The translations under genes and the position numbers were made by a program. Below the pieces are notes generated by a model that was not told where the DNA came from, made no database searches, and saw nothing but the letters and a program-made list of their open reading frames with translations. Of a DNA stretch of 64,000 nt, positions 27,637 to 37,017 are shown piece after piece. Positions within the stretch are counted from its first letter, which is position 1. Each line of letters starts with the position of its first letter. Source of the stretch: Chloroflexota bacterium (lineage in GTDB: Bacteria > Chloroflexota > Dehalococcoidia > Lucifugimonadales > Lucifugimonadaceae); assembly GCA_002730555.1 (NCBI GenBank), contig PCAM01000007.1, positions 62,001-126,000 of the forward strand, in the 5' to 3' direction.

Positions 27637-28542
27637 ATGCCAGGAACGCCCCGCAGGTTTGAGTGGGAGGACGCCCTGCCCGGGCTGCGTTCGGGCGAGT
27701 TCGAAATCCAGGTCGACGAAGCGTCGATACGCGCCTACAAAGTCGCGACGGGCGATGGCTCACCCGCATCAGAGATTGCGCCGCCGGGATACGTCTTTCC
27801 CGCCGCGCCCCAGCGGCGGTACGCGACGATGGCCTCCATCGGTTGCAGGGCCCCGGAACAGGATCCCGGTGAGCCGCGGAGCACGCCTTACGTCGGATCA
27901 GATGTGCGCTTTCACCGGCCGATCAAGGTCGGCGATACGGTCCGCAGCGTAACGGTCCTAGATCGGACGTTTGAACGCGGTGGAAATCGATTCATGGTGT
28001 TTCGCGTGGACGCATCGGACGCCCACGGCACGCCGATAGCGGAGTACGACTACACCGTCCTCTGGGAACGAGGGAGTCAGAGGGCGGGGAACGCTCCGAA
28101 GCGGACCGCTCCAAGTACTCCAGATATCAGGGGTGACAGCCGGATCGGGACCGGCACCGTGCTCGTGAAAGCCGAGACGGTGCAGACGATAGCGGCGTAC
28201 GGCAGCTTGCCGGTCGGGCGCCCGGATGACTGGTTGAGCACGCACACGAACGAAGATTTCGCACGCACGGCGATATTCGGCGCTACAGTGAACGCCGGGG
28301 TCGCCACGGTCGGCTACACGGCCCAGTGGTTGGACATCGTGGAACGGCATGGCGTTTTATGGAACGGCGGCCGGCTGGAATCCAGGGCGCTGGCTCCCGT
28401 CAAGGCCGGCGACGACCTGCAGATCTACGGCGAGCTTCGCCCGGCGCAGGACGACGGAGCCGGGCGTGTGTACGAGATCCTTGTGGTCAACCAGTCGGGC
28501 GTAACGGCGTTTCGGTCGGTGGCGACGCTCCCGATCGCCTGA
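27637..28542 (+). CDS. MaoC-like double hot-dog protein
   Basis: A 301-residue protein with two hot-dog modules. The first has VDEASIRAYKVATGDGSP and YVGSDVRFHRPIKVGDTVRS (~residues 90-108). The second has VQTIAAYGSLPVGRPDDWLS and HTNEDFARTAIFGATVNAG, then LAPVKAGDDLQIYGELRP. MaoC-type proteins hydrate 2-enoyl thioesters or bind acyl-CoA. The usual D-x4-H catalytic pair is not clear, so a hydratase role is only likely. It begins 22 bases after the zinc-ribbon gene and ends one base before the converging acetyltransferase gene. Confidence 0.75.
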   Translation: MPGTPRRFEWEDALPGLRSGEFEIQVDEASIRAYKVATGDGSPASEIAPPGYVFPAAPQRRYATMASIGCRAPEQDPGEPRSTPYVGSDVRFHRPIKVGDTVRSVTVLDRTFERGGNRFMVFRVDASDAHGTPIAEYDYTVLWERGSQRAGNAPKRTAPSTPDIRGDSRIGTGTVLVKAETVQTIAAYGSLPVGRPDDWLSTHTNEDFARTAIFGATVNAGVATVGYTAQWLDIVERHGVLWNGGRLESRALAPVKAGDDLQIYGELRPAQDDGAGRVYEILVVNQSGVTAFRSVATLPIA

Positions 28543-29286
28543 CTACTCTCGCTCGAACCGGCTGCCAACGCCTTCCCATCGGCGGGCGTGATCCGTTGAG
28601 AGTTCCGCCAGGTGGGCGGCGTACTCCGTGTCGCGGACGTCCGGCGTGGTCATGATCAGGGCGTCTTCGTTATCGTCGATGTAGTACCCCTTGCGTTCAC
28701 CGACGACGCGGAACCCGTACTTGCGGTAAAGGGCCTGAGCCGCTTCGTTTGATCTACGGACCTCCAGCGTCAACTCGTCACAGTCGTTCGCTGCGGCCGC
28801 CTCGATAGCGCCCTGGACCAACAACTCGCCGACGCCGCGCCTTCGGTCAGACCCGGCAACGCCGATCGACGCTATGTGCGCCTCGCCGACGACAAACCAC
28901 ACGACGGTCCAACCAGCGATGGGGTCTTGCTTAGACCGGTCCCCGGTACCGGATGCGGTGCCGGGTTTGGCCAGGGTTCGAATTCCATCGACTACGCGCT
29001 CCACAAGGGAACCAGACACCTCAGACGAGTCCGGCGCTGGCATGCCGGAACGGAGGCTTACCACCAACACCTTCTGGCCGGACTTCTTGATCTCCCGGGT
29101 GAAGTTGGTGGGCGGCCACAGGGTCGGGAAGACCGACTGTTCCAGTTTCGTGAGCTGGTCAGTGTCCCTGGCGCTGGCGCTGCGTAAGAGGTAAAGCCGT
29201 GACCCGACCGAGTCCCGTTGGAACGCGGGGTCAGAACGCGGATTGGACGCCGTTTTACCGGTCGAACCGTGGTGCTTTGTTGGCAT
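28543..29286 (-). CDS. GNAT acetyltransferase, RimI-like
   Basis: A 247-residue acetyltransferase. The acetyl-CoA loop is IGVAGSDRRRGVGELLVQGA (~residues 150-169), followed by the RimI-type LEVRRSNEAAQALYRKYGFR and a C-terminal YYIDDNEDALIM. RimI acetylates the N-terminal Ala of ribosomal protein S18. This protein is longer than usual: ~40 basic residues precede the fold (KHHGSTGKTASNPRS) and a ~30-residue insertion (GSLVERVVDGIRTLAKPG) lies before the core, so the substrate is uncertain. Confidence 0.85.
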   Translation of the reverse strand: MPTKHHGSTGKTASNPRSDPAFQRDSVGSRLYLLRSASARDTDQLTKLEQSVFPTLWPPTNFTREIKKSGQKVLVVSLRSGMPAPDSSEVSGSLVERVVDGIRTLAKPGTASGTGDRSKQDPIAGWTVVWFVVGEAHIASIGVAGSDRRRGVGELLVQGAIEAAAANDCDELTLEVRRSNEAAQALYRKYGFRVVGERKGYYIDDNEDALIMTTPDVRDTEYAAHLAELSTDHARRWEGVGSRFERE

Positions 29287-29483
29287 TGGGGGGCGATGTT
29301 ACGTGGACGGGACCATCTGATGACGATGCCATTTGACACGGATTATGGCAGGGATGAGCAGGACGGCGTCAAATAACGTCGGCGGCGATGGCGCGTGTGC
29401 ACCCAGGCGGCGAGCGGAGTAGACTCGCCCGGCTGGAGGCCCGGACGGGCCCGTCCGTCACCGAGGATATGAAAGGGCAGTCA

Positions 29484-30377
29484 ATGGCGATCACTGTAGG
29501 CAGCGGCAATTATCGATACGAACTGGTTGAGGGTTGGGGTAAGCTCCCGGCCGGCTGGGAGTTCAAACAGGTCGGCGCCGTCGCCGTCGACGACAACGAT
29601 GAGGTTTATGTGTTCTGCCGGGGCGAGCACCCGGTGATCGTGTTCGACAAGGACGGAAACTTCATCCGGTCGTTCGGCGAAGGCCACTTCCCGAGCGCGC
29701 ACGGCATTTGCTGGGGCGAGAACGACACGGTCTGGCTCGTCGATAGTGCAGACCACACGGTCAAGCAGTTCTCCAAGGGTGGCGATCACATCTTGACGCT
29801 TGGGACGAAAGATGTGGAGGGCGCGGACGGTCAACCGTTTAGCCGTCCGACGGATGCCGCTGTTGCCGACAATGGCGACCTTTATATCTCGGATGGATAT
29901 GGCAACACCAAGGTCCACGTTTACTCACAGTCGGGTGACTACAAGTTTGGCTGGGGGCAGGAAGGCCACCGAACGACGCTGAACCCGACAGGGACCGGGG
30001 TGGCTGACGGAGACTTCAATACTCCTCACAACATCTGGGTGCACGAAGACACGGTGTATGTGGCGGACCGTGAAAACCACCGTGTCCAATTATTTGATCT
30101 CCAGGGCAACCACAAGGAAAACTGGGCCGATTTTATCCAGCCGACCGACATCTATATAGACCCGCGATACCCGGACACGGTCTACGTGGGTGAACTGCGA
30201 AACCGCATGTCTATCGCCAACTCTAAGGGCGAAGTGCAAAGCCGGTGGGGCCGCTTCATGACCGACGACCCGGGCCAGTTCTATGCCGTGCACGGAATCT
30301 GGTCGGACTCAGAACAATCACTCTATTGTGGCGAGGTACTGGAAGGCCAGCGAATCCAGAAATTCCGCAGGATTTAG
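29484..30377 (+). CDS. NHL-repeat beta-propeller protein
   Basis: A 297-residue six-bladed propeller. Repeated blades read VGAVAVDDNDEVYVFCRGEH, VIVFDKDGNFIRSFGEG, VWLVDSADHTVKQFSKGGDH, DNGDLYISDGYGNTKVHVYS and EDTVYVADRENHRVQLFD. This resembles the lyase half of peptidyl-glycine amidating enzymes, but no catalytic assignment is safe. No signal peptide is present. ATG 29484 is favoured because AAAGGG lies 8 bases upstream; the frame is open from 29388. A strong terminator follows 30 bases after the stop. Confidence 0.8.
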   Translation: MAITVGSGNYRYELVEGWGKLPAGWEFKQVGAVAVDDNDEVYVFCRGEHPVIVFDKDGNFIRSFGEGHFPSAHGICWGENDTVWLVDSADHTVKQFSKGGDHILTLGTKDVEGADGQPFSRPTDAAVADNGDLYISDGYGNTKVHVYSQSGDYKFGWGQEGHRTTLNPTGTGVADGDFNTPHNIWVHEDTVYVADRENHRVQLFDLQGNHKENWADFIQPTDIYIDPRYPDTVYVGELRNRMSIANSKGEVQSRWGRFMTDDPGQFYAVHGIWSDSEQSLYCGEVLEGQRIQKFRRI

Positions 30378-30406
30378 GCGGTCCGGGATCAAATAGGTGA
30401 GTCGAA

Positions 30407-30442
30407 GAGAGGCCCGACGATTAAAGCCGGGCCTCTCTTTTT
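30407..30442. terminator. Bidirectional rho-independent terminator
   Basis: A 10-bp stem (GAGAGGCCCG with CGGGCCTCTC) around an 11-base loop is followed by TTTTTATT. It separates the NHL gene from the converging membrane-protein gene, whose stop is at 30444. Confidence 0.85.
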
Positions 30443-30443
30443 A

Positions 30444-32438
30444 TTAACGATCAGCCATGTCAGTGGCCTGCCCCCAAAACCTGTGTCCGGTGGGCGAGTA
30501 TCGCTTTATTGAACCGAATCGCGACACGTTGATGGCGATGCTAGCCATGATCGCTATCACTCCGCCCGCGAGCCACAGGAAGGCGTAACTGGCGAACTCA
30601 CTGATGATAGCTTCGCTGACGCCACGAGCTTTTGTGACCCCCTCATCCCGGGCTAATTCCAGCATCCCGGTCGGATCGCCCCGGTATTCCGCCGAGGCGA
30701 TACGTTCGTCGATAACGTCGATGAGCCTGCTTTCTACGAAATCAGAGCCTGCGCCACTGATGATCTGGCCAATCGCCAGCCAGACGATTAGGGACACGAT
30801 AATCAGGGCACTGGCAGCCCAGATCAATCGTGTGGTCCAAGCGCGACCGCCGAGCCTCCCGATGACGAATAATAGGAGTAGTGACATGGCCGCTGCTGCC
30901 GCGGCCCCCACGGTACCAAATGCCAGCCCGAATATACCCCGGAACATATCGATGCTCTCGAGGGAATCGACACCGTCGCGGGCTGTTGCCGGCTCTCCCC
31001 GGAAGCGTTCGAAATCGGCCAGCGTAAAGGGGCGTCCGGTCCTGATGATGTCAAGAATAGCCTCGGCGGTCTCGGCCTGTTCAGAAAGCCGCTCCAGCAG
31101 ATCGTCATCGGTAATGGTAATACCGTTCGCGATCTTGTCCCGTACACCTTCCAGATTTGTCGAACCCTGACCGGCGAGCGCACTGGTGAACAGTGATTCG
31201 TCGTAAGTAGCAGAGGTTGGGAAGTTCCGACCGATGCTCGATTTGACGTCGTCTGTCAACCGGGAAACCAACGGTGAAAGGAATTTGTCGAGTGGCAGGT
31301 TTGAATCCGTGCAGTCCGGAAGGCCACCGATCACTATGGCTCGATTGGCGTTCTGGGCCTCGGTGCTAGATGCACATGTGAACAAGGTGTTTATCTCCGC
31401 GGTTGCTTTGGCCACGGCGAGTTCTGCGATGACGTCTACGGCCCCGTCGATCGGTTCTGAGAGGTCAATCGTGTAAGCAAGTGAGTCTGACTCCTTGGAC
31501 ATGTACGCGGCGACGTTATCGATGATGGCGTTTATATGACCATTCACCCATTCGGCCGGGACTGCCCGGTTGTAGGCATCTGTAATTTCGTCGTCCCCGA
31601 TCGTGACCTGGTAGGACAGGAGCGTTAGTTGACCGATCTTTTCCGTGATCTGGGGTTTGATCAGCTTGTCGAAGATTACCTGGTCGGCATTGGCCTCGGT
31701 GAGTACCCTTTTAGTTACATCGGCCGCTACAGGCACACGGTCTTTGAACGAAATGTTGGCCGCTAGGGTGTCGGACTGTCCGCTCAAGTACAGGTCGAGC
31801 GCAGTGAGCGTAGAGAGCACCTGCTCATCTATCCACTCCGGCGGGGCAATCTCACGTGCCGCTTCCCCCGCCTGTTCCGGCGTAAATACGAGGCCAAACG
31901 GCCCTTCGGTGAAGTCGCTCGCAGACTGGATAGCGACAGGAGTGATGAGTTCGTCGACCAACACGTCGGCCAGGCCTATCTTGAGGTAAGTGTTCTCGAC
32001 TCCCGCGAAAAAACCCGAGACCCGCTCGTTCAGCTCAAGTGGTATCTCGAAATCATCTGCCTCGCCGCGAACGTATGGCATGAATCCCGCTAGCGCCTGT
32101 GATGTGGTCTCTTGCAGGTACTCGGGTGGGAATGTTGCACGAAGCAGTGCGCGTGCCTCATCACGAGTTGTAACCGGATCCGCAAATTCGATCGTCGTCT
32201 GCCCTGTGGGCAGGAAACTACCGTCCACTTCCACACCGTTGGTTACCCGCTCGTCTAATGCGACGCGGATCAGGTCATCATGGAGCCAGTTGTAGAAATC
32301 CTGCTCTTCAAGTTGACCGGCGAGAAAACTATCGTCGAACAACGTGTTATCGATGCCCGACCTGAATGTGCTGGCGGTGAACCAGAGGAGGAAGATCGGG
32401 ATCAGGAGAATCGCTATGAGCCGGCGAATGACGATCAA
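30444..32438 (-). CDS. Large membrane-anchored protein with three 95-residue repeats
   Basis: A 664-residue protein that I do not recognise. An N-terminal helix (LIAILLIPIFLLWFTAS) is a signal anchor. A long extracytoplasmic domain follows, then two helices around ~530-590 (GAAAAAAMSLLLLFVIGRL; ASALIIVSLIVWLAIGQII) and one near the end (FLWLAGGVIAIMASIAI). Within the outer domain PPEY (104-107), PPEW (199-202) and PAEW (294-297) head three repeats exactly 95 residues apart, each continuing with a helix, a Y-[VLM]-[RS]-[GK] turn and a D-x-[FL] strand. Two Cys at ~363 and ~385 could form a disulfide. It is a lone gene behind a terminator. Confidence 0.75.
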   Translation of the reverse strand: MIVIRRLIAILLIPIFLLWFTASTFRSGIDNTLFDDSFLAGQLEEQDFYNWLHDDLIRVALDERVTNGVEVDGSFLPTGQTTIEFADPVTTRDEARALLRATFPPEYLQETTSQALAGFMPYVRGEADDFEIPLELNERVSGFFAGVENTYLKIGLADVLVDELITPVAIQSASDFTEGPFGLVFTPEQAGEAAREIAPPEWIDEQVLSTLTALDLYLSGQSDTLAANISFKDRVPVAADVTKRVLTEANADQVIFDKLIKPQITEKIGQLTLLSYQVTIGDDEITDAYNRAVPAEWVNGHINAIIDNVAAYMSKESDSLAYTIDLSEPIDGAVDVIAELAVAKATAEINTLFTCASSTEAQNANRAIVIGGLPDCTDSNLPLDKFLSPLVSRLTDDVKSSIGRNFPTSATYDESLFTSALAGQGSTNLEGVRDKIANGITITDDDLLERLSEQAETAEAILDIIRTGRPFTLADFERFRGEPATARDGVDSLESIDMFRGIFGLAFGTVGAAAAAAMSLLLLFVIGRLGGRAWTTRLIWAASALIIVSLIVWLAIGQIISGAGSDFVESRLIDVIDERIASAEYRGDPTGMLELARDEGVTKARGVSEAIISEFASYAFLWLAGGVIAIMASIAINVSRFGSIKRYSPTGHRFWGQATDMADR

Positions 32439-32618
32439 TAGAATCTCCGTTGCATCGCTATGAAGAGAGGCGCGCGGACGAGTGCCGGGAGACGTGCGGT
32501 GTGAAATTTAGCCATCTTCTGTTACCCGAGCGTTACGCTGGTACGCCCGAATCACGTTAGGGGAAGTCGCGATCCCCGCCCAGTGTGAGCATGTACAGGC
32601 TTGTTGCATGGGTATTGA

Positions 32619-33362
32619 TCAACCCCGGCCGATGTAAACCATCGTGTTCGGAATGACCGTCATCTCCAACACATTGGCCTCCGGCGGAAGCGTCGCCATG
32701 AAAACGGCCGCGTTCGCCATATCGACCGTCTCAACCATCGGTTCGGCGCCCATGTCCTTCCCGCTGGCGGAACGGCCGTCCGCCCGGCGCTCCACCCAGG
32801 TGTTGCCGGGGTTCAGCTGTCCGCACGAGATGCCGTATTCGCGCCCGTCGAGGGCCGTTGATTTCGTCAGCCCGGTCACGGCGTGCTTGCTGGAGGTGTA
32901 CGGGGCGGACCAGTCTCGGGGCCGATCGGAGGCGACTGAGCCGATGTTGATAATCCGACCCCCACCCTGGGATTTCATGATGATGAAGGCCTCACGGGTG
33001 CACATCATCAGCCCGTCCACGTTGACACTGAAGGTCTGTCGCCACTTCTCAAGAGTGAGTTTGTCGATGGGATCGCCGGCAATCACGCCGGCGTTGTTGA
33101 CCAGCAGGTCCACGCGTCCGAACTCGGCCATCGCCCGCTCAAATAGCGTCATCACGTCCGACTCTATGGCCACGTCCGTGGGGACGGCCAGCGTACGCAC
33201 GCCCAGCTCAGCGATTTCGGTAGCGGACTCGTCAAGTCGCTCCGCGTTTCTTGCAGCCAGGACGAGGTCGCAGCCCTGTTCCGCGAACGCTTTCCCGATG
33301 GCCTTCCCGATGCCGGTGCCGCCGCCGGTGATGACGGCGACCTTGCCATCAAGTTTGCCCAT
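32619..33362 (-). CDS. Short-chain dehydrogenase/reductase (copy 2)
   Basis: A 247-residue classical SDR. The cofactor loop is TGGGTGIGKAIG (~residues 12-23) with LAARN after beta-2, a basic pattern that could admit NADP. The NNAG motif, catalytic Ser in IGSVASD and YTSSK (Tyr-x-x-x-Lys) are all present. The C-terminal PPEANVLEMTVIPNTMVYIG is shared with the next gene, so the two are paralogues in tandem. The substrate is unknown. Confidence 0.9.
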   Translation of the reverse strand: MGKLDGKVAVITGGGTGIGKAIGKAFAEQGCDLVLAARNAERLDESATEIAELGVRTLAVPTDVAIESDVMTLFERAMAEFGRVDLLVNNAGVIAGDPIDKLTLEKWRQTFSVNVDGLMMCTREAFIIMKSQGGGRIINIGSVASDRPRDWSAPYTSSKHAVTGLTKSTALDGREYGISCGQLNPGNTWVERRADGRSASGKDMGAEPMVETVDMANAAVFMATLPPEANVLEMTVIPNTMVYIGRG

Positions 33363-33416
33363 GTTGACGTTCCTGCTATCGATTCTGGGTGATGGATTCT
33401 TGGATGAAAGAAGAGG

Positions 33417-34154
33417 TTAACCGCGGCCGACGAAGGGCTGGACTATCGGCATGACCGTCATCTCCAGCACGTTGGCCTCCCCGGGCAGGGTCGCCATGTA
33501 GAGCGCCGCCTCGCCCTGGGTCCAGACCGGGATCATCGGATTGGCGTCCGCGCCTTCCCTGGCGCGCGTGGCGATCATGAGCTCCGACTCGGTATTCCCG
33601 GGATTGAGCTGTCCGCATGAGATACCGAACTCTCGGCCTTCCAGCGCCGCGGTTTTCGTGAGCCCGGTCATTGCGTGTTTTGTCGATGCGTAACCGACGG
33701 AGCCGAAACGCGGCACTTTCGCCGAGATCGAGCCGATGTTGATGATCCGTCCGCCGCCCTGCGGTTTCATGATCTTGAACGCCTCACGGGTGCAAAGGAA
33801 CGGCCCGGTCAGGTTGATCGAAACGATGTACTGCCAGTCTTCCAGAGACGTCTCTTCGATCGGGCCGCTCTGGCCGACCCCGGCGTTGTTGACCAGGATG
33901 TCCAGACGCCCGAAACGGGAAACGGTTTGCTCAAATAGGCTGATTACGTCGGCCTCGTTTGTCACGTCTGACTGGACGGTCATGACGGTGCCGCCCCCGG
34001 CCTCAAGTTCGGTTTTCGCCTTTTCCAGAGGTTCAGCCCTGCGCCCGGATATCACAACGGTGCAACCTTCGGCGATGAAAGAGTCCGCTATCCCGCGTCC
34101 AATTCCGGTGCCGCCGCCGGTGATGATCGCTACCTTGCCGTCGAGTTTGCCCAT
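33417..34154 (-). CDS. Short-chain dehydrogenase/reductase (copy 1)
   Basis: A 245-residue SDR closely similar to its downstream neighbour: both begin MGKLDGKVA and share RIINIGS, SSKHA/STKHA, GLTK and the LEMTV C-terminus. Here the loop is TGGGTGIGRGIA, and the catalytic residues lie in IGSISAK and YASTK. The ATG 34154 follows the family start; the frame is open 31 codons further. The two genes are 54 bases apart and probably one transcript, following an MFS exporter gene on the same strand. They may act on the same compound as that exporter, but this is a guess. Confidence 0.9.
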   Translation of the reverse strand: MGKLDGKVAIITGGGTGIGRGIADSFIAEGCTVVISGRRAEPLEKAKTELEAGGGTVMTVQSDVTNEADVISLFEQTVSRFGRLDILVNNAGVGQSGPIEETSLEDWQYIVSINLTGPFLCTREAFKIMKPQGGGRIINIGSISAKVPRFGSVGYASTKHAMTGLTKTAALEGREFGISCGQLNPGNTESELMIATRAREGADANPMIPVWTQGEAALYMATLPGEANVLEMTVMPIVQPFVGRG

Positions 34155-34262
34155 TGGTGGGTCTCCAGTAGATTCTTTGTGATGCCCGGAAATAACCGGG
34201 AGTCGGAGCTGTTTCGGATGTGGACCGGTGTAATTCACACCGGTCACCGCAGCAGTTTAGCT

Positions 34263-35825
34263 CTAGTCCAAGTCGCCCGCAGACATATAAACGCTCGGTC
34301 TGCGCTCAGACTGTGACACGTTTCTGCCGGCCATGACGGCCGAAAGCATGGCAACCAGTCCCGATGCGATCAATACCCGGAACACGATGTGCATCCCGGA
34401 GATGAAGGCGTCGCCCGCAGGACCGGATGGATCGTCCGATACCGATTCCAGATTTGAGCCAACGCCGCGAGAGATCATGACGCCGGCCACGATTGCCGCC
34501 GCCACGGCGATCGCCGTGACATTGGCCGTGTTACGCACCAGGTTCAGGAACGCTGCCGCCACTCCGTACATCGATCTCGATATGGCGCCGACCGCGGCTG
34601 ACATGTTGGGCGCCATCCACAATCCGGAACCTAATCCGTGTACGAACATTGTCGGGAGAATTACGGTCAGCGGGGTGCTCTGACTGAATGTTGAGAAGAT
34701 CGTGAGGGTTCCGAGTTGCATCCCCAGGCCGACGAGTATGAAAACACGGAATCCGAAGCGATCTGACAACCGCCCGGAAAGCGCGCCCACGATCGCCATC
34801 ATTATCGGCAACGGCGTCGATATCAGTCCGGCCTGACTGGCGCTGCGGCCCGTGATTTCCTGCAAGTAGAACGGCATGAGGAATTGGGTGGGGCCGTTCA
34901 TCAGGAAACCGAAGAAACGACCGGACACGGCCCACGAGAACTGGCTCACTCGGAATATCGTGAGATCGATCATCGGCGAGCTGGCGCGCATCTCCCAGCG
35001 CAGGAACCACGCAAACAGCAGGAAGAAGGCCACGAATCCACCGATTATGAAGGGCGAGTCCCAACCGAGTTTGTTGCCGTTTGTGAGCGACAGGATCAGG
35101 ATCGCCAGCCCGGCGCTTGATGTGAAGATACCCGGCCAGTCCAGAGATCCCCGGTCGCTCCCGGTATCCCCCCGGACACGGGCCTCATCGATGACGATAA
35201 GGGCGAGTCCAGAGCCGACAATGGTGACGGCCCCGGTGGCCACGAAAATGGCGCGCCAGCTGAATATGTCGACAAGGACCCCGCCCACAACCGGCCCGCT
35301 CACCGCGCCGAGGCCGATGACGAACATGTTCATGCCGAGCGCCTTGCCGAGCTCACGCGCGGGGAAGACGGAAGTGATTATTGCGATCGCGACGGTCATC
35401 ACCATCGCCGCGCCAAACCCCTCGATGACACGTCCGATCAGCAGCATCGGCAGGTTCTGTGAAGTGGCGCTTACGGACACGCCCAGGGCCATTACGAGGA
35501 GGCCGGCGATGTAGACGCGCTTACGGCCCAGGAGGTCGGACAAGCGGCCCATCGGCAGGAGAACGGCGCTGATGGTGAGCGCCATGGCGACCATCACCCA
35601 GGACGCGGTGGCGAGGTCTAGCTCAAGGTCGTCGGCGATCCTTGGCAGTGCAACCGATGTACCGGAGTTCCCGATGACGGTCGTGAACTGGCCGACGGCG
35701 ACCGTTGTAAACGCCAGCCATCGGTACGGGTCGCTGATCGTCTGGTTGGTGGAGTTCGTGTGGGGAAGTCCCTTCAATTGGGTGCAGCGAGTGGGGCTAG
35801 GCCACGGAATATTACTCTCGTGCAC
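34263..35825 (-). CDS. MFS transporter, DHA2 (EmrB/QacA) family
   Basis: A 520-residue drug:proton antiporter with about 14 helices. Motif A is GRLSDLLGRKRVYIAG (~residues 98-113), and motif C-like GVLVDIFSWRAIFVATG appears twice in the typical positions. The N-terminus (~35 residues) is hydrophilic and may be over-long; starts downstream of GTG 35825 cannot be ruled out. It is followed by the paired SDR genes, 108 bases away on the same strand. Confidence 0.88.
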   Translation of the reverse strand: MHESNIPWPSPTRCTQLKGLPHTNSTNQTISDPYRWLAFTTVAVGQFTTVIGNSGTSVALPRIADDLELDLATASWVMVAMALTISAVLLPMGRLSDLLGRKRVYIAGLLVMALGVSVSATSQNLPMLLIGRVIEGFGAAMVMTVAIAIITSVFPARELGKALGMNMFVIGLGAVSGPVVGGVLVDIFSWRAIFVATGAVTIVGSGLALIVIDEARVRGDTGSDRGSLDWPGIFTSSAGLAILILSLTNGNKLGWDSPFIIGGFVAFFLLFAWFLRWEMRASSPMIDLTIFRVSQFSWAVSGRFFGFLMNGPTQFLMPFYLQEITGRSASQAGLISTPLPIMMAIVGALSGRLSDRFGFRVFILVGLGMQLGTLTIFSTFSQSTPLTVILPTMFVHGLGSGLWMAPNMSAAVGAISRSMYGVAAAFLNLVRNTANVTAIAVAAAIVAGVMISRGVGSNLESVSDDPSGPAGDAFISGMHIVFRVLIASGLVAMLSAVMAGRNVSQSERRPSVYMSAGDLD

Positions 35826-35886
35826 TCCGGCTATGGATGTGGATAACCACCTTGGACGGTAGTGATCGGCGACGCCGGGTGGTCGG

Positions 35887-36672
35887 TCAGCTATCTGGAT
35901 TGCCCAGAGTGGGATTTGCAGTCCTCTGTCGCACCGCCTCGTACAGGACTATGGCGGCCGCGACGGAGGCGTTCAATGACTCGACCGCGCCCGCCATCGG
36001 CAACCCGACGATGAAGTCGCATTTCTCCCTGACCAGCCGTGACATTCCGGAGCCCTCGGAACCCACCACGAGCGCGGTCGGGACCTTGAGGTCGACATCC
36101 GTATGGAGCTGCGTCCCCGCCCCGTCCAACCCGACGATCCATAATCCCGCGTCTCGTAGTCGGTCCAGGGCGCGTGACAGATTTACGACGCGAGCGACCG
36201 ACACGTGCTCCAGCGCGCCGGCCGATGCGCTGATGGCGCCGGGTGTTATGCCGACGGCGCGCCGCTCCGATATCACGAGTCCATCCGCGCCTGCGGCATG
36301 AGCGGTGCGCGCGATCGCTCCCAGGTTGTGCGGGTCTTCGATCCCATCCAGGACGACGATCAATGCGCTACGCCTGGACGCCGTGGCCGAATCCACCAGT
36401 TCGTCGAAATCCGCGTAGTGGGGATCCCCGGCCCGGGCGATCACGCCCTGGTGTCTCCGGGTTCGTGCCCGTCGTTCAATGTCCCGGCGATTCTCAAACA
36501 CGACCTCGACCGAAAGCTCGCCTGCGGCCTTCAGGATCTCGTTGATTTGCGGGCCGCGTTCCACCGTTTCCTGAACGTACAAACGTTCCACCGGGGTCCC
36601 GGCGCGCAGCGCTTCGAGCACGGCACGCCGCCCCTCTATCGTGTGGCCCAGTCGTTCGCGCCTCGGTGGCAA
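35887..36672 (-). CDS. rlmB: TrmH-family 23S rRNA 2'-O-ribose methyltransferase
   Basis: A 261-residue SPOUT methyltransferase, likely RlmB (Gm2251). The N-terminal L30e-like substrate-binding part starts IEGRRAVLEALRAG. The knotted SAM-binding part has the motifs NLGAIARTAHAAGADGLVI, LVVGSEGSGMS and GLPMAGAVESLNASVAAAI. Upstream frame to 36846 looks non-coding. TTG 36672 is chosen because GGGGAG lies 4 bases before it and the resulting length fits the family. Confidence 0.88.
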   Translation of the reverse strand: MPPRRERLGHTIEGRRAVLEALRAGTPVERLYVQETVERGPQINEILKAAGELSVEVVFENRRDIERRARTRRHQGVIARAGDPHYADFDELVDSATASRRSALIVVLDGIEDPHNLGAIARTAHAAGADGLVISERRAVGITPGAISASAGALEHVSVARVVNLSRALDRLRDAGLWIVGLDGAGTQLHTDVDLKVPTALVVGSEGSGMSRLVREKCDFIVGLPMAGAVESLNASVAAAIVLYEAVRQRTANPTLGNPDS

Positions 36673-37017
36673 TGGACTCCCCTGACAACGATCCGGATTG
36701 GTATGGCTATTAGCGTAGCCGTTAATCGGTTTGCCTGGCGTTCCGTGGACACCACTGGTTGGGATTCGATCAGGACAGCATTCGGTGTTGGTCTGTCTCT
36801 GCACTTCCGAGTTTTTCGGAAACGACGATGATCGATTGGTGTGCATACGTATCTACCGGGAGTGGCCTTCACCGGCCTGCTGCATGGATTGCGCTCGGCG
36901 AAGTTTCTGACGCGCAGGCTTCGGCTGGGTAATCACGCGATCAGCAGAGGGCGGGGCGGGACAGGCCGGTGGGCCGCCATTCCATTCCCGCTACCAGGCG
37001 CGCCATCGCCCCGGCCA

